Shown: positions 26,929 through 36,549 of the stretch, one piece after another
Layout: each line of letters opens with the position of its first letter
Position numbering within the stretch: position 1 is the first letter of the stretch
Assembly (NCBI RefSeq): GCF_025947225.1
Contig: NZ_CP110005.1
Location: forward strand, 372,001 to 436,000
DNA: 64,000 nucleotides
Reading direction: 5' to 3'
DNA from: Flavobacterium sp. N2270
GTDB lineage: Bacteria; Bacteroidota; Bacteroidia; Flavobacteriales; Flavobacteriaceae
Notes under the pieces: generated by a model
The model's input: only the letters and a program-made list of their open reading frames with translations
Told to the model about the DNA's origin: nothing
Databases searched by the model: none
Position numbers and translations under genes: made by a program

Positions 26929-28186
26929 AAAAATAATCGTTATTATCGGCTTATTAACATCGTTTATAGGCTTCGCGCAAGAAAACACTTCTTCACCTTA
27001 TTCATTTTATGGTCTTGGAGATGTTAAATTTAGAGGTACTGAAGACGCTAAAGCAATGGGTGGCTTAAGTTTCGCTGGAGACAGTATAAGTCTTAACTTA
27101 TTAAACCCTGCATCATATTCTAACTTAAGACTTACAACTTTTGGAGTTGGAGGAACATCAACATTTAGTAAATTAAGTAATACTGAATCTGAAGAAAATG
27201 CTAAAAGAACAACTTTAGACTATATATCTGTAGGTGTACCTATGGGAAAATTTGGAGCAGCTTTTGGGCTTATGCCATATAGTTCAATTGGTTACAAAAT
27301 AAGTAGCAGTATAACTGAATCAGACGATGCCGAAAGAAACAACACCTTTAAAGGAATTGGAAACATCAACAGATTATTCATAGGAACAGCTTATTCGTTT
27401 AACGAGAACATTAGTGTTGGAGCAGACATACATTATAATTTTGGAAGTATTGAAAACATTGCTATAGAATCAATAAGTAATGTACAATATGGAACAAGAG
27501 AAAAAAACACTTCAACAATAAGTGGAATATCAGTAAGTTTTGGAGCTTTATATAATAAAAAAATAACTGAAAAGTTAAAATTATATTCAAGTATAACTTA
27601 TAATCCTGAAGTAAAACTAAATTCTGCCAACGAAAGAAATATTGCCACAGTAACTTACAGTTCAATTACAGGAACCGAATATGTAATCAATCCTAGAGAC
27701 ATTGAAGTTCCTGATTCTAAATTAGTAATCCCTTCTAAACTTTCGATCGGAGCCGGTATAGGTGAGACAAACAAATGGCTTATTGGAACAGAAATTACCT
27801 TCCAAAACAGTAGTAATCAAAACAATAGATTTACTGATTTCACATCTACATCTGTATCGTCTAGCTACGAAAATTCTCAAAAATATATCATTGGTGGATA
27901 TTATATCCCAAAATTCGACTCTTACTCAAACTATTTTAACAAAATAGTATATAGGGCTGGTTTTAGATATGAAAAAACAGGATTAATAATACAAAATGAA
28001 AGTATAAACGATTATGGCATGAATTTTGGACTAGGACTACCTATAGGTTATTCAAAAATCAACATAGGTGTTGAATTTGGTAAAAAAGGAACTACTTCAA
28101 ACGGCTTAATAGAAGAAAATTACTTTAACTTAAGTATTGGTTTGTCATTAAGTGATAAGTGGTTTAGAAAAAGAAAAATAGATTAA
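26921..28186 (+). CDS. Outer-membrane beta-barrel protein, function unknown
   Basis: A 421-residue secreted protein: signal peptide (1-19, ending GFAQ), then TSSPYSFYGLGDVKFRG and a repeated pattern of amphipathic strands typical of an outer-membrane barrel (PMGKFGAAFGLMPYSSIGYKI, SLGAGIGETNKWLIGTE type segments). The N-terminal NSSPYSxYGLGD pattern recurs in Bacteroidota proteins encoded beside coaX. A distant relation to FadL/OmpP1-type barrels is possible but I cannot confirm it. It overlaps coaX by 8 bases and is followed 6 bases later by a TPR protein gene. Confidence 0.8.
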   Translation: MTKKIIVIIGLLTSFIGFAQENTSSPYSFYGLGDVKFRGTEDAKAMGGLSFAGDSISLNLLNPASYSNLRLTTFGVGGTSTFSKLSNTESEENAKRTTLDYISVGVPMGKFGAAFGLMPYSSIGYKISSSITESDDAERNNTFKGIGNINRLFIGTAYSFNENISVGADIHYNFGSIENIAIESISNVQYGTREKNTSTISGISVSFGALYNKKITEKLKLYSSITYNPEVKLNSANERNIATVTYSSITGTEYVINPRDIEVPDSKLVIPSKLSIGAGIGETNKWLIGTEITFQNSSNQNNRFTDFTSTSVSSSYENSQKYIIGGYYIPKFDSYSNYFNKIVYRAGFRYEKTGLIIQNESINDYGMNFGLGLPIGYSKINIGVEFGKKGTTSNGLIEENYFNLSIGLSLSDKWFRKRKID

Positions 28187-28207
28187 TAAATTTTGAACAG
28201 ATTAAAG

Positions 28208-29572
28208 ATGAAAACGAAATTAACATTATTATTTGCTATAGCAACTGGTTTTTTTGCACAAGCTCAAAGCCCAGAAGTTTGTACAGAAACTTTAAGCTTA
28301 ATGGCTTCTTCTGCAAAAGCTAAAGATCCATCTGCTTACGAATACTTAAACACTTTAAGAAAAGACTGCCCTTCTTTTCATAATGGAATATATACTTATG
28401 GTGAATTTGTTATTAACCAAGCTATAGATAAAGCAGCAACTCCTGCTGACAAGGAAAAATATGTTCGTGATTTAATTAAATTATATGATGAACACGACAA
28501 AAATTTTCCAAATAATGGCGCAGGAAATGGAATGAAAAAAGCAATGGCTTTGTTCGAAAACAATATTGGAACAAAAGATGAAGCATACAAGTTATTAGAT
28601 AATGCCTTTAAAACAGATATTGCAAATTTTGATTCACCTAAAGCTTTATATACTTATTTTGAATTATTTGTAAACGACTATGAAGCAAATACTAAAGGAA
28701 TTACTTTACAACAAGTTTTTGATAAATACGATGATATTTCTGAAAAGTTAACGGAAGAAGAAAAAGAGCTATCTGACGCTAAAGATATTTTATTAGCTAA
28801 AGAAGAAGCTGGAGAAGTATTAGACAGTAGAGAAGAAAGAGCTAAAAATAAATATGAAATTAATTTAGAAGCTTTTTCAACTGTTATGGGAAGTATGGAT
28901 TCTAAAATTGTTGAATTATCTACTTGTGAAAAACTTATTCCTTTCTACCAAAAAGGTTTTGAGGAAAATAAAAACAACGAACTTTGGCTAAAGAGAGCTG
29001 CCGACAGATTAGAAGCTAAAGAGTGCGATGGAGATCCACTTTTCTCTAAAATATCTGAAGCACTTTACAAACTAAACCCAAGTGCAGACGCTGCGTATAA
29101 GTTAGGAATTGTTGAATTACAAAGAAAAAACACTTCAAAAGCTGTTGACTATTTTAACAAAGCTGCAGAAATGTTTACTGACAATTCTAAAAAAGCATTT
29201 GTTTATTATCGTATGGCAACAATGTATAGCAAATCTAACAAATCTCAATCAAGAGCTTATGCTAGAAAAGCTTTAGCTGTAAAACCTTCTTATGGTAAAG
29301 CATATTTATTAATTGCTCAATTATATGGAAGCAGCATTAACGACTGCGGAAGCAATCCTTTTGAAAAAAGAGCAATGTACTGGCTAGCGGCTGATGAAGC
29401 AGACAAAGCCGGAAAAGCAGACAGTTCTTTAAAAGGAACTGCATCAAAATTAGCTGCTAGTTATAGAGCTGCTGCACCATCAAGAACTGAGATTTTCGAA
29501 TCTGGTAAAGCAGGGCAAAGAATAGCATTTAATTGCTGGGTTGGCGGAAGCATAACTGTACCAAAACTATAA
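28208..29572 (+). CDS. Secreted TPR-repeat protein
   Basis: A 454-residue protein with a signal peptide (ending FFAQAQ). ATG 28208 is preferred over the TTG at 28193, which would add five residues before the signal peptide. Most of the chain is helical; tetratricopeptide-like repeats are visible at about 285-370 (AAYKLGIVELQRKNTSKAVD, then KAFVYYRMATMYSKSNKSQ and GKAYLLIAQLYG). Four or more cysteines are spread along it. It ends directly at the lptC start. TPR proteins scaffold complexes; here an envelope assembly role is plausible from context only. Confidence 0.82.
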   Translation: MKTKLTLLFAIATGFFAQAQSPEVCTETLSLMASSAKAKDPSAYEYLNTLRKDCPSFHNGIYTYGEFVINQAIDKAATPADKEKYVRDLIKLYDEHDKNFPNNGAGNGMKKAMALFENNIGTKDEAYKLLDNAFKTDIANFDSPKALYTYFELFVNDYEANTKGITLQQVFDKYDDISEKLTEEEKELSDAKDILLAKEEAGEVLDSREERAKNKYEINLEAFSTVMGSMDSKIVELSTCEKLIPFYQKGFEENKNNELWLKRAADRLEAKECDGDPLFSKISEALYKLNPSADAAYKLGIVELQRKNTSKAVDYFNKAAEMFTDNSKKAFVYYRMATMYSKSNKSQSRAYARKALAVKPSYGKAYLLIAQLYGSSINDCGSNPFEKRAMYWLAADEADKAGKADSSLKGTASKLAASYRAAAPSRTEIFESGKAGQRIAFNCWVGGSITVPKL

Positions 29573-30130
29573 ATGAAAAAATCATTTAAAAATATATTTA
29601 AAACCATAGTCACGATACCTATCGCGACTATGTGTTTTTCATGTGAAACCAGTTTAAAAGACGTACAAAAATTTAATCAATCTTCTTTTATACCTGCAGG
29701 TGAAGCAGAAGATTTTGTCGCAAAGTACACCGATTCAGGAAAAATAAAGTCTATTTTAGTCAGTAAAAAAATGTTAGATTACAGTAACATTAAAAACGCT
29801 TTTACTGAATTTCCAAATGGAATAACTGTTACCATGTTTGATGACAATGGTAAAACAACTACAATTGTTGCAGATTACGCAATATCATATAAAAAAACAG
29901 ACATAATAGATCTTCAAGGTAATGTGGTCATCAACTCGCACGATGGCAAAAAACTAGAAACGAGTCAACTTTACTTTGACCAAAAAAACGAATGGTTTTT
30001 TACCGAAAAAATATTTAAATACACCGATGAAGCTGGAGGATTTCTTCAAGGCCCTGGTGTAGACTTTAGCAAAGACTTTAAAGTGTTTAACATGCAAAAA
30101 AGCAGTGGAGAAGTAAACAACTTAAATTAA
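29573..30130 (+). CDS. lptC: LPS export ABC transporter periplasmic protein LptC
   Basis: A 185-residue lipoprotein-like LptC that bridges the inner-membrane LPS exporter to the periplasmic LptA. The N-terminus carries a signal ending in a lipobox-like MCFSC (Cys about 24). The LptC pattern follows: GEAEDFVAKYTDSGKIKSIL, a strand-rich body, YAISYKKTDIIDLQGNVVIN and TSQLYFDQKNEWFFTEK. It begins immediately after the TPR protein stop. In Bacteroidota a lipid-anchored LptC replaces the single-pass helix of E. coli LptC. Confidence 0.9.
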   Translation: MKKSFKNIFKTIVTIPIATMCFSCETSLKDVQKFNQSSFIPAGEAEDFVAKYTDSGKIKSILVSKKMLDYSNIKNAFTEFPNGITVTMFDDNGKTTTIVADYAISYKKTDIIDLQGNVVINSHDGKKLETSQLYFDQKNEWFFTEKIFKYTDEAGGFLQGPGVDFSKDFKVFNMQKSSGEVNNLN

Positions 30131-30183
30131 TTGTCTTATTCCTTATATTTATATTTTCATTACTTTTGCTAAAACAATAAATC

Positions 30184-30372
30184 ATGAAGTATCTTAAATT
30201 CATTCAATACGCATATTTGGTATGTGGCTTCTTATTTCTTTATAAAGCATATGAAGAATACACAAATGAAAAAAATCCAATTCTTTATTTAGCATTTGGA
30301 GCAGCAGCTATTGGAATGTTTTTCTTTAGAAGGAACTTCCATAATAAATACCAAAACAGAAACAACAAATAA
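30184..30372 (+). CDS. Small two-helix membrane protein
   Basis: A 62-residue protein with two hydrophobic segments (about 8-22 and 33-49), an acidic loop (YEEYTNEKN) and a basic tail (RRNFHNKYQNRNNK). A start at 30184 is supported by the TACTTTTG -7-like box about 16 bases upstream (30161-30168). Its stop overlaps the next start by one base. I do not recognise a family; neighbours are LPS export and a CNNM-type protein. Confidence 0.72.
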   Translation: MKYLKFIQYAYLVCGFLFLYKAYEEYTNEKNPILYLAFGAAAIGMFFFRRNFHNKYQNRNNK

Positions 30373-31640
30373 TGGAGATAGCTATTATTGTTATTTGCTT
30401 ATTACTTTCTGCTTTTTTTTCAGGAATGGAAATTGCTTATGTTTCTTCAAACAAAGTATTTTTATCAATTGAAAAAAAACAAAATAATTTTAACTCAAAA
30501 ATTCTTTCAAAACTTACCGAAAAACCATCACAATTCATAACCTCCATGCTTATTGGCAACAATGTTGTTTTGGTAATTTATGGTATTTATTCGGGAGATT
30601 TACTTATGAATTGGATTGAGTCTTTAAGTTATACATTTTCACCTTTCATAAGTCTCTTACTTCAAACCATATTATCTACAATCATTATTTTAATGACTGC
30701 AGAGTTTTTACCTAAAGTATTTTTTCAAATTTACGCCAACTCTTTCATTAAATTATTTGCAGTACCAGCTTACTTATTTTACATTTTATTTTTTTGGATC
30801 ACAAAGTTTGTTTTATGGATTTCAGATTTTATTCTAAAGAAATTTTTTAAAACAGAAGGCGATCAAATACAGGATTACTTTAGTAAAGTAGAACTAGGCA
30901 ATTATATAAACGAGCAAATGAGTAGCGTTTCTGATGATGATGAAATAGATTCGGAAATACAAATGTTTCAAAATGCACTTGAATTTTCAGAATTGAAAGC
31001 AAGAGACATTATGACGCCTAGAACTGAAATATCAGCAGTAGATGTTCTAGACTCTGTTGAAGAATTAAAAGAATTATTTGTAAAAACAGGTTATTCAAAA
31101 ATTTTAGTGTATCAAAATTCAGTTGATGATATTTTGGGTTACGTTCATTCATTTGAGTTATTCAAAAAACCAAAAACAATTAAATCAGTAATGATTTCTA
31201 TTGAATTTGTTCCTGAGACAATTCTAATTAAAGATTTATTAGATATTTTAACAAAGAAAAGGAAAAGTGTTGCTGTTATTTTAGATGAGTATGGTGGAAC
31301 ATCCGGAATTATAACAGTTGAAGATATTATTGAAGAACTTTTTGGCGAAATTGAAGACGAACATGATTTAGAAGAAGAGTTAATAGATGAAATTATCGAA
31401 GAAAATACTTATTTATTTTCAGGAAGGTTAGATGTTGAATTTATTAATCAAAAATACAACTTAAACATACCTGAATCTGATTCATACATTACTCTTGGAG
31501 GCTTTATAGTTAATAACACGAAAGAAATACCACAAAACAAAGAAAAAATCAAAATCGACAATTTCGAAATAACGATTCATTCCGCTTCAAATAAAAAGAT
31601 AGAATTAGTCCGACTTTCAATCTTGGATGAGAAACAGTAA
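30372..31640 (+). CDS. CNNM/CorC-type membrane protein with CBS pair (hemolysin family)
   Basis: A 422-residue protein with the order DUF21/CNNM membrane domain (about 1-185, four helices), a CBS-domain pair (about 205-330: ARDIMTPRTEISAVD, GYSKILVY, SVAVILDEYGGTSGIITVEDIIEELFGEIEDEHD) and a C-terminal CorC/HlyC domain (about 345-420). Such proteins are implicated in Mg2+ or other cation efflux; the old hemolysin name is misleading. Flavobacterial GldE is a member of the same family, but gldE normally neighbours gldD and ssb, which are absent here, so I do not call it GldE. Confidence 0.88.
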   Translation: MEIAIIVICLLLSAFFSGMEIAYVSSNKVFLSIEKKQNNFNSKILSKLTEKPSQFITSMLIGNNVVLVIYGIYSGDLLMNWIESLSYTFSPFISLLLQTILSTIIILMTAEFLPKVFFQIYANSFIKLFAVPAYLFYILFFWITKFVLWISDFILKKFFKTEGDQIQDYFSKVELGNYINEQMSSVSDDDEIDSEIQMFQNALEFSELKARDIMTPRTEISAVDVLDSVEELKELFVKTGYSKILVYQNSVDDILGYVHSFELFKKPKTIKSVMISIEFVPETILIKDLLDILTKKRKSVAVILDEYGGTSGIITVEDIIEELFGEIEDEHDLEEELIDEIIEENTYLFSGRLDVEFINQKYNLNIPESDSYITLGGFIVNNTKEIPQNKEKIKIDNFEITIHSASNKKIELVRLSILDEKQ

Positions 31641-31737
31641 AAAACTTTAAAAAAATAACTGAAAATATAAAATTACTATTTTATAATTGAATAGATAATT
31701 GTATTTTCGCCCTCTATATAAAATAAATTAAATAAAA

Positions 31738-33840
31738 ATGGCAGTATTATCTAAAATTAGACAACGTTCATTCTTTCTAATTGTAATCATTGCGTTAGCA
31801 TTGTTTTCATTTGTATTAGCAGATGTTATTAAAGGCGGTGGATTTGGCGGTGGATCAAATGATGTTGGATCTGTAAATGGTCAAGAAATAGCAGTACAAG
31901 ATTTTATGCAAAAAGTTGCACAAGCTGAAAAACAAGGACAAGGCACAACAAATACTCAAGCTGTCAATAGTGTTTGGGAACAAGAAGTTAGAGGTCTTTT
32001 ACTTAATGATGAGTTTGAAAAACTTGGAATAAGAATTGGTAATGATCAATTAATAAACATTATTAAAACTGATCCAAATATTGCTCAGAATCCACAATTT
32101 TTAAACGAAGCAGGTCAATTTGACGAAAATAAATTCAAAGAATTTGTTAAGTCGAAAAGAAATGATCCAAATCCAGAAACATGGAATCAATGGAAAAGCT
32201 ATGAAAATAGTGTTGAAAAGTATGCTAAAGAATTAATGTACAACAATATGCTTAAAGGCGGTATGTATGTAACTAAAGTTGAAGGACAATTTAAATATGA
32301 GATAGACAATAAAAAAGTTGATTTCGATTTTGTAACTCTTCCTTTTTCAAACATCAATGATGATGAAGTTAAAGTTTCTGATGATGAAATCATGGCTTAC
32401 ATTAAAAAATATCCAAAAAAATATAAATCAGACAACACAGTTGATATTGATTATGTTTTATTTGAGAACAAACCTTCAAAACAAGACGAAGATGCAATGA
32501 TTGTTTCAATAAACGATGCCTTATATGGAAAAATCGCTTACAATGAAGCAACTGGAAAAAATGACACATTACCAGGATTAAAAACTGTTGCAAATATAGG
32601 TGAATATGTAAATGCAAATTCTGATATTAAATTCGACTCAACTTATTTAGCTAAAAAAGACTTACCGTTAGATTTTCAAGAACAATTATTTAATTTAAAT
32701 AATGGTGAGGTTTTTGGACCATATGTTTTCAATGGACATCAGTGTTTATCAAGAATGATTGGTCGCAAGCCAAATGCAAGCGCAAAAGCAAGTCATATTT
32801 TAATTTCATTTGCAGGCGCTTCTCAATCTACATCAACAAGAACTAAAGAAGAAGCTCAAGCATTAGCGAATGACTTATTAGCTCAAGCAAAAGCTAACCC
32901 TGCAAATTTTGCTGCATTAGCAACTGCAAATTCTGACGATCCAGGATCAAAAGGAAATGGTGGAGAATATGACAACATTACACCAGGACAAATGGTTCCA
33001 ACTTTTAACGATTTCGTATTCAATAATCCAATAGGATCAATTGGAGTTGTAGAAACTGACTTTGGATTCCACGTTATTAAAATTTCTGACAAATATAACG
33101 CGGTATTATTAGGAACTATTGCTCAAAAAATAGAACCTTCTGAAGCAACAATTGATGAAATTTACACAAAAGCTAGTAAATTTGAAGCAGATGCAAACGA
33201 AAAAGGTTTTGAAACTGTAGCAACTACTAATAAATCTACAGTAACACCATCTAACAACATTAGAGCATTTGATGAGTACATTCAAGGATTAGGTGCACAA
33301 AGAGAAATTATCAGATGGGCTTTTAATAGCGATAACTCAGTAGGCACAATTAGTAGATTTGATATTCCACAAGGATATGTAATCGCTAAAATTAAATCAA
33401 AAAATGAAACTGGTTTAATGAGCATTGCAACTGCTAAAGAAGTTGTGCTTCCAATTTTAAAAAATGAAAAGAAAGCTGAATTAATTAAGAAAAAAATGTC
33501 TGGTAGCACTTTAGAAGCTGTTGCACAAAGTTCTAAAGCAACTATTTCAAATGCAACTGGAGTTTCAGTTGGAAGTCCGGTTTTACCAAATATTGGTTCT
33601 GAACCAAAAGTTGTAGGTACTGCTTTTAGCTTAAAACCAAATGCAACTTCAAAATTAATTGTCGGAAATTCAGGTGTTTATATGGTTAAATTAAAAACTG
33701 TTGCAAATGCTCCAGCTGTAACAAATTACAACTCATTTATTTCGCAAGAAAAAACACAACAATTAAATTCTGCACAAACAAGAGCTTATCAAGCAATAAA
33801 AGAAAAAGCAGACATTAAAGATAATAGAGCAAAATTTTAA
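31738..33840 (+). CDS. PpiD/SurA-like peptidyl-prolyl isomerase
   Basis: A 700-residue membrane-anchored periplasmic folding factor. One N-terminal helix (residues 13-32), a SurA_N/PpiD-like chaperone region (about 40-180), and a parvulin PPIC domain (about 345-445: ASHILISFAGA, NSDDPGSKGNGGEYDNITPGQMVPTF, GVVETDFGFHVIKI), then a long C-terminal helical region. The architecture matches E. coli PpiD, which assists newly exported proteins at the Sec translocon. It has a strong terminator after it, shared with the convergent ketoacyl synthase. Confidence 0.92.
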   Translation: MAVLSKIRQRSFFLIVIIALALFSFVLADVIKGGGFGGGSNDVGSVNGQEIAVQDFMQKVAQAEKQGQGTTNTQAVNSVWEQEVRGLLLNDEFEKLGIRIGNDQLINIIKTDPNIAQNPQFLNEAGQFDENKFKEFVKSKRNDPNPETWNQWKSYENSVEKYAKELMYNNMLKGGMYVTKVEGQFKYEIDNKKVDFDFVTLPFSNINDDEVKVSDDEIMAYIKKYPKKYKSDNTVDIDYVLFENKPSKQDEDAMIVSINDALYGKIAYNEATGKNDTLPGLKTVANIGEYVNANSDIKFDSTYLAKKDLPLDFQEQLFNLNNGEVFGPYVFNGHQCLSRMIGRKPNASAKASHILISFAGASQSTSTRTKEEAQALANDLLAQAKANPANFAALATANSDDPGSKGNGGEYDNITPGQMVPTFNDFVFNNPIGSIGVVETDFGFHVIKISDKYNAVLLGTIAQKIEPSEATIDEIYTKASKFEADANEKGFETVATTNKSTVTPSNNIRAFDEYIQGLGAQREIIRWAFNSDNSVGTISRFDIPQGYVIAKIKSKNETGLMSIATAKEVVLPILKNEKKAELIKKKMSGSTLEAVAQSSKATISNATGVSVGSPVLPNIGSEPKVVGTAFSLKPNATSKLIVGNSGVYMVKLKTVANAPAVTNYNSFISQEKTQQLNSAQTRAYQAIKEKADIKDNRAKF

Positions 33841-33858
33841 ATAAAACTCTAACATAAT

Positions 33859-33890
33859 AAAAAAGCCTTACTAATTAGTAAGGCTTTTTT
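33859..33890. terminator. Bidirectional terminator between ppiD-like gene and ketoacyl synthase
   Basis: Stem aaaagccttact / agtaaggctttt flanked by A and T tracts, between convergent genes; it can serve both. Confidence 0.87.
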
Positions 33891-33891
33891 A

Positions 33892-35049
33892 TTACTTAGA
33901 AATTAAAATGCTTACTGCATTTCCTCCAAAACCTACGGCATTAATTAAAACTTTATTTATTTTAGTTTTTTTAGATATACTATTAACATAAGGTATTCCA
34001 ATAAATTCTTGTTTTTGAAGCATAAGAATGGCCAACTCTAAACTCAACATTCCAGATGTTGCAAATGTGTGACCAACTTTCCACTTATTAGAAGTTAATA
34101 ATGGAGTTTTTGAACCGAAAACTTTTTGGATAGCTTTAAACTCAGACAAATCTCCTTTTATAGTTCCTGGCGCATGCATAACAATTACATCAACATCATT
34201 AAGCGAAACATTCTCTAATGCCATTTTCATTGATTTTTGAAAGCAATCTGCCTCAGTAGAAATTGAAATATTATGTTCTAGAATTTCGGTAGCATAACCT
34301 ATTCCTTCGATAACAGCAATTGCATTTTCTTTAATTCCGTTTTCTAAACAAACGACACTAGCTGCTTCACCAATAACCATTGTGTTTTCCCTTTTATTTA
34401 AATCTAAAGCCAAACAAGGGTAATTAGAATCCGTTATTCGAGAATAAATTTTAAGCGCTTTCATTTGGGCAATAGTAAACGGCGTAATTGGCGCTTCACT
34501 ACCTCCAACTAAAAACTTATTTACAAAACCAGCATTAATCCATGCAATTCCATTTAAAATAGCGTGAAAAGCAGTAGAACATGTAATTGAATGAGAAATA
34601 TCTGGACCTTGACTTCTTAAATCATTGGCCACCCAACTCGAAATGTTACCGAGGGTTGTGGTTGGAGAAGCTAATAAAGAGACTCTTTTTGTTTTTAAAA
34701 ATTCTTCGTGATATTCTTCAAATAAAGCCGTTGCTCCACGAGAAGAACCAATGTTTATTCCAAATACATCATTTTTGTCCCAACCAGCGTTTTTAACCGC
34801 ATTTCTAGCGACTAAAATTGCAAAGAGCACAGAATTGTCTAAAGATTTATATTTTGAATCTGAAACTCTTAAATCTTCAATTTCATTTTTAATTTCTTTA
34901 GATAAGCTCGCTACATTAACAAGCTCATTATTGATAATTTCTTTCGAAATACAACTTGAATCATTTAAATAAGAATCCCATATTTCATTAAATTGAGAAC
35001 CTAATGCAGAAATACTGGATTGTGAAATTATAGAAATTGATGTTTTCAA
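33892..35049 (-). CDS. Divergent beta-ketoacyl-ACP synthase associated with biotin genes
   Basis: A 385-residue thiolase-fold condensing enzyme. All three catalytic residues are visible: Cys157 (SITCSTAFHA), His292 (VMHAPGTIKGD) and His327 (KVGHTFATSG), so it should be active. It is shorter and more divergent than housekeeping FabF (about 410 residues). It lies directly downstream of bioF, bioD and bioA on the same strand. I infer that it contributes to the pimeloyl precursor of biotin or to a modified acyl chain; another acyl-condensing role is possible. It has its own promoter (35151-35180), and a dispersed repeat occupies its leader. Confidence 0.85.
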   Translation of the reverse strand: MKTSISIISQSSISALGSQFNEIWDSYLNDSSCISKEIINNELVNVASLSKEIKNEIEDLRVSDSKYKSLDNSVLFAILVARNAVKNAGWDKNDVFGINIGSSRGATALFEEYHEEFLKTKRVSLLASPTTTLGNISSWVANDLRSQGPDISHSITCSTAFHAILNGIAWINAGFVNKFLVGGSEAPITPFTIAQMKALKIYSRITDSNYPCLALDLNKRENTMVIGEAASVVCLENGIKENAIAVIEGIGYATEILEHNISISTEADCFQKSMKMALENVSLNDVDVIVMHAPGTIKGDLSEFKAIQKVFGSKTPLLTSNKWKVGHTFATSGMLSLELAILMLQKQEFIGIPYVNSISKKTKINKVLINAVGFGGNAVSILISK

Positions 35050-35069
35050 AAAGGTAATAAGATTAAAAA

Positions 35070-35148
35070 TTAGCCCTGATGGAAGTGAAAATCCTTTTTA
35101 TTTTTTTTTAAAATTAAAAAGATTGTAACAAACAGCAGGAAAATGGAT
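35070..35148. repeat. Flavobacterial dispersed intergenic repeat (second, diverged copy)
   Basis: Begins TTAGCCCTGATGGAAGTG then aaaatcc, has an AT-only centre (a T run followed by ttaaaattaaaaa), and ends AGATTGTAACAAACAGCAGG then aaaatgg. Both ends align with the element at 24936-25030 read on its minus strand (TTAGCCC.GAT, ATCC, AGAT, AGC.GGAA), but the central hairpin arm differs. It lies in the leader of the ketoacyl synthase gene. Confidence 0.7.
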
Positions 35149-35150
35149 TG

Positions 35151-35180
35151 CAAAGATACCAAGAGATACGCTCCAAACAA
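35151..35180 (-). promoter_or_regulatory. Promoter of the ketoacyl synthase gene (TTG-N19-TATCTTTG)
   Basis: Minus strand TTG (35178-35180) is followed after 19 bases by TATCTTTG (35151-35158), a full consensus match. The leader from here to the start codon is about 100 bases and contains the repeat. Confidence 0.65.
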
Positions 35181-35182
35181 AA

Positions 35183-36454
35183 TTAGATATAATCTAATGC
35201 TTCTTCAATGGTTTGGTATATTTTTTTTAAATGTTCTTTTGAAATTATATATGGAGGCAAAACGTAAATAATATTTCCAACAGGACGAAGTATAACACCT
35301 TTTTCAATGAAGAAAGAATATAATTTATTTCGCATTTCTCCGTAATAATCTTGCTTACCATTGACTTTAATTTCCAATGCAAAAATGACTCCTAAAACTC
35401 GCGTAGAGGAAACTTTAGGATGGTTTTTAATATGTTGCTCAAAAGCTAAATGACTTTGATTTACTAGTTGAATGTTATTTTGAATTTCTTTTGTTTCTAA
35501 TAATTCAATACTTGCTAAAGCTGCAGCACAACCTGTTGGATTAGCCGTAAAAGTGTGACCATGAAACAAAGCTTTATTTACATCATCATCATAAAAACCA
35601 TCAAATATTTCTTGCGTAAAACTGGTTACAGCCATAGGAATTGTACCGCCAGTAAGTGCTTTAGAAAGACACATCATGTCAGGTTTTTCAATTAAATAAT
35701 CGCAAGCAAAGTTTTTACCTGTTTTACCAAAACCTGTCATTACTTCATCGGCAATAGTAAAAACATTACCTTTTTTTGCAATGGAAATTAATTCGTCTAA
35801 AGCCGAAGACGAATACATAACCATTCCTGCCGCTCCTTGAACTAATGGTTCGAAAATAAAAGCAGCATAGTCATTTGTAGCAACTAATTTTTTTAAAGCA
35901 TTTGCACTTTTTACTTCATTCCCTTTGGTTGGAACCGGAATACGAACCACTTCTAACATTGAGCCTTTGAAAGCTTCTGTAAAAAAAGAGATACCACTTG
36001 TTGCCATAGCCCCGAATGTATCGCCATGGAAAGCATCTTCAAAAGCGATAATTTTTGTACGTTTTTCACCTTTGTTGTAAAAATATTGTAATGCAACTTT
36101 TAAAGCTACTTCAACAGCAGACGATCCATTATCGGAATAAAAAAAACGTTTTTGATTGTTAGGTAAAATTTGAGCTAATTTTTCAGAGAGCAAAATAGCG
36201 GGTTCATGTGTAAAGCCACCAAATAGAACATGTTCTAATTGTGTTAACTGCTTAAAAATAGCTTGAGCAATAAATACATTACTATGCCCGAATGGATTAA
36301 CCCACCAACTTGCAATTGCATCAACATATTCTTTACCCGAATCATCCCAAAGTAAAGCGCCACTTCCTTTTACAATAACAGGATGATTAAATGCATTTTT
36401 GTGTTGTGTATAAGGATGCCAATTGTATAAATTGTCTTTTTCTGAAAGCGTCAT
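35183..36454 (-). CDS. bioA: Adenosylmethionine-8-amino-7-oxononanoate aminotransferase
   Basis: PLP-dependent class III aminotransferase making 7,8-diaminopelargonate from KAPA with S-adenosylmethionine as amino donor. The 423 residues match BioA. Visible: WHPYTQHK near the N-terminus, ASWWVNPFGHS, YSDNGSSAVEVALKVALQY, AFHGDTFGAMA, IADEVMTGFGKTG (PLP Asp) and the Schiff-base Lys in CLSKALTGG. A TATCTTTG box at 36505-36512 suggests its own promoter about 50 bases upstream, although it lies in line with bioD and bioF. Confidence 0.96.
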   Translation of the reverse strand: MTLSEKDNLYNWHPYTQHKNAFNHPVIVKGSGALLWDDSGKEYVDAIASWWVNPFGHSNVFIAQAIFKQLTQLEHVLFGGFTHEPAILLSEKLAQILPNNQKRFFYSDNGSSAVEVALKVALQYFYNKGEKRTKIIAFEDAFHGDTFGAMATSGISFFTEAFKGSMLEVVRIPVPTKGNEVKSANALKKLVATNDYAAFIFEPLVQGAAGMVMYSSSALDELISIAKKGNVFTIADEVMTGFGKTGKNFACDYLIEKPDMMCLSKALTGGTIPMAVTSFTQEIFDGFYDDDVNKALFHGHTFTANPTGCAAALASIELLETKEIQNNIQLVNQSHLAFEQHIKNHPKVSSTRVLGVIFALEIKVNGKQDYYGEMRNKLYSFFIEKGVILRPVGNIIYVLPPYIISKEHLKKIYQTIEEALDYI

Positions 36455-36504
36455 GATTTATAAATAAAATAAAGAAAATAGATTGTTTTGTTCAAGATTT
36501 AATG

Positions 36505-36512
36505 CAAAGATA
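36505..36512 (-). promoter_or_regulatory. -7 box upstream of bioA
   Basis: Minus strand reads TATCTTTG, a full TAnnTTTG match, about 50 bases before the bioA start. No TTG -33 was found at the usual distance. Confidence 0.45.
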
Positions 36513-36549
36513 AAAGTCTAATCACTTATATCTTTACATTTTTGAGCTT

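Noticed and set aside
30372-31640. Identification of the CNNM/CBS protein as gliding protein GldE
   Set aside because: It has the same family architecture, but gldD and ssb neighbours are missing; many paralogues exist.
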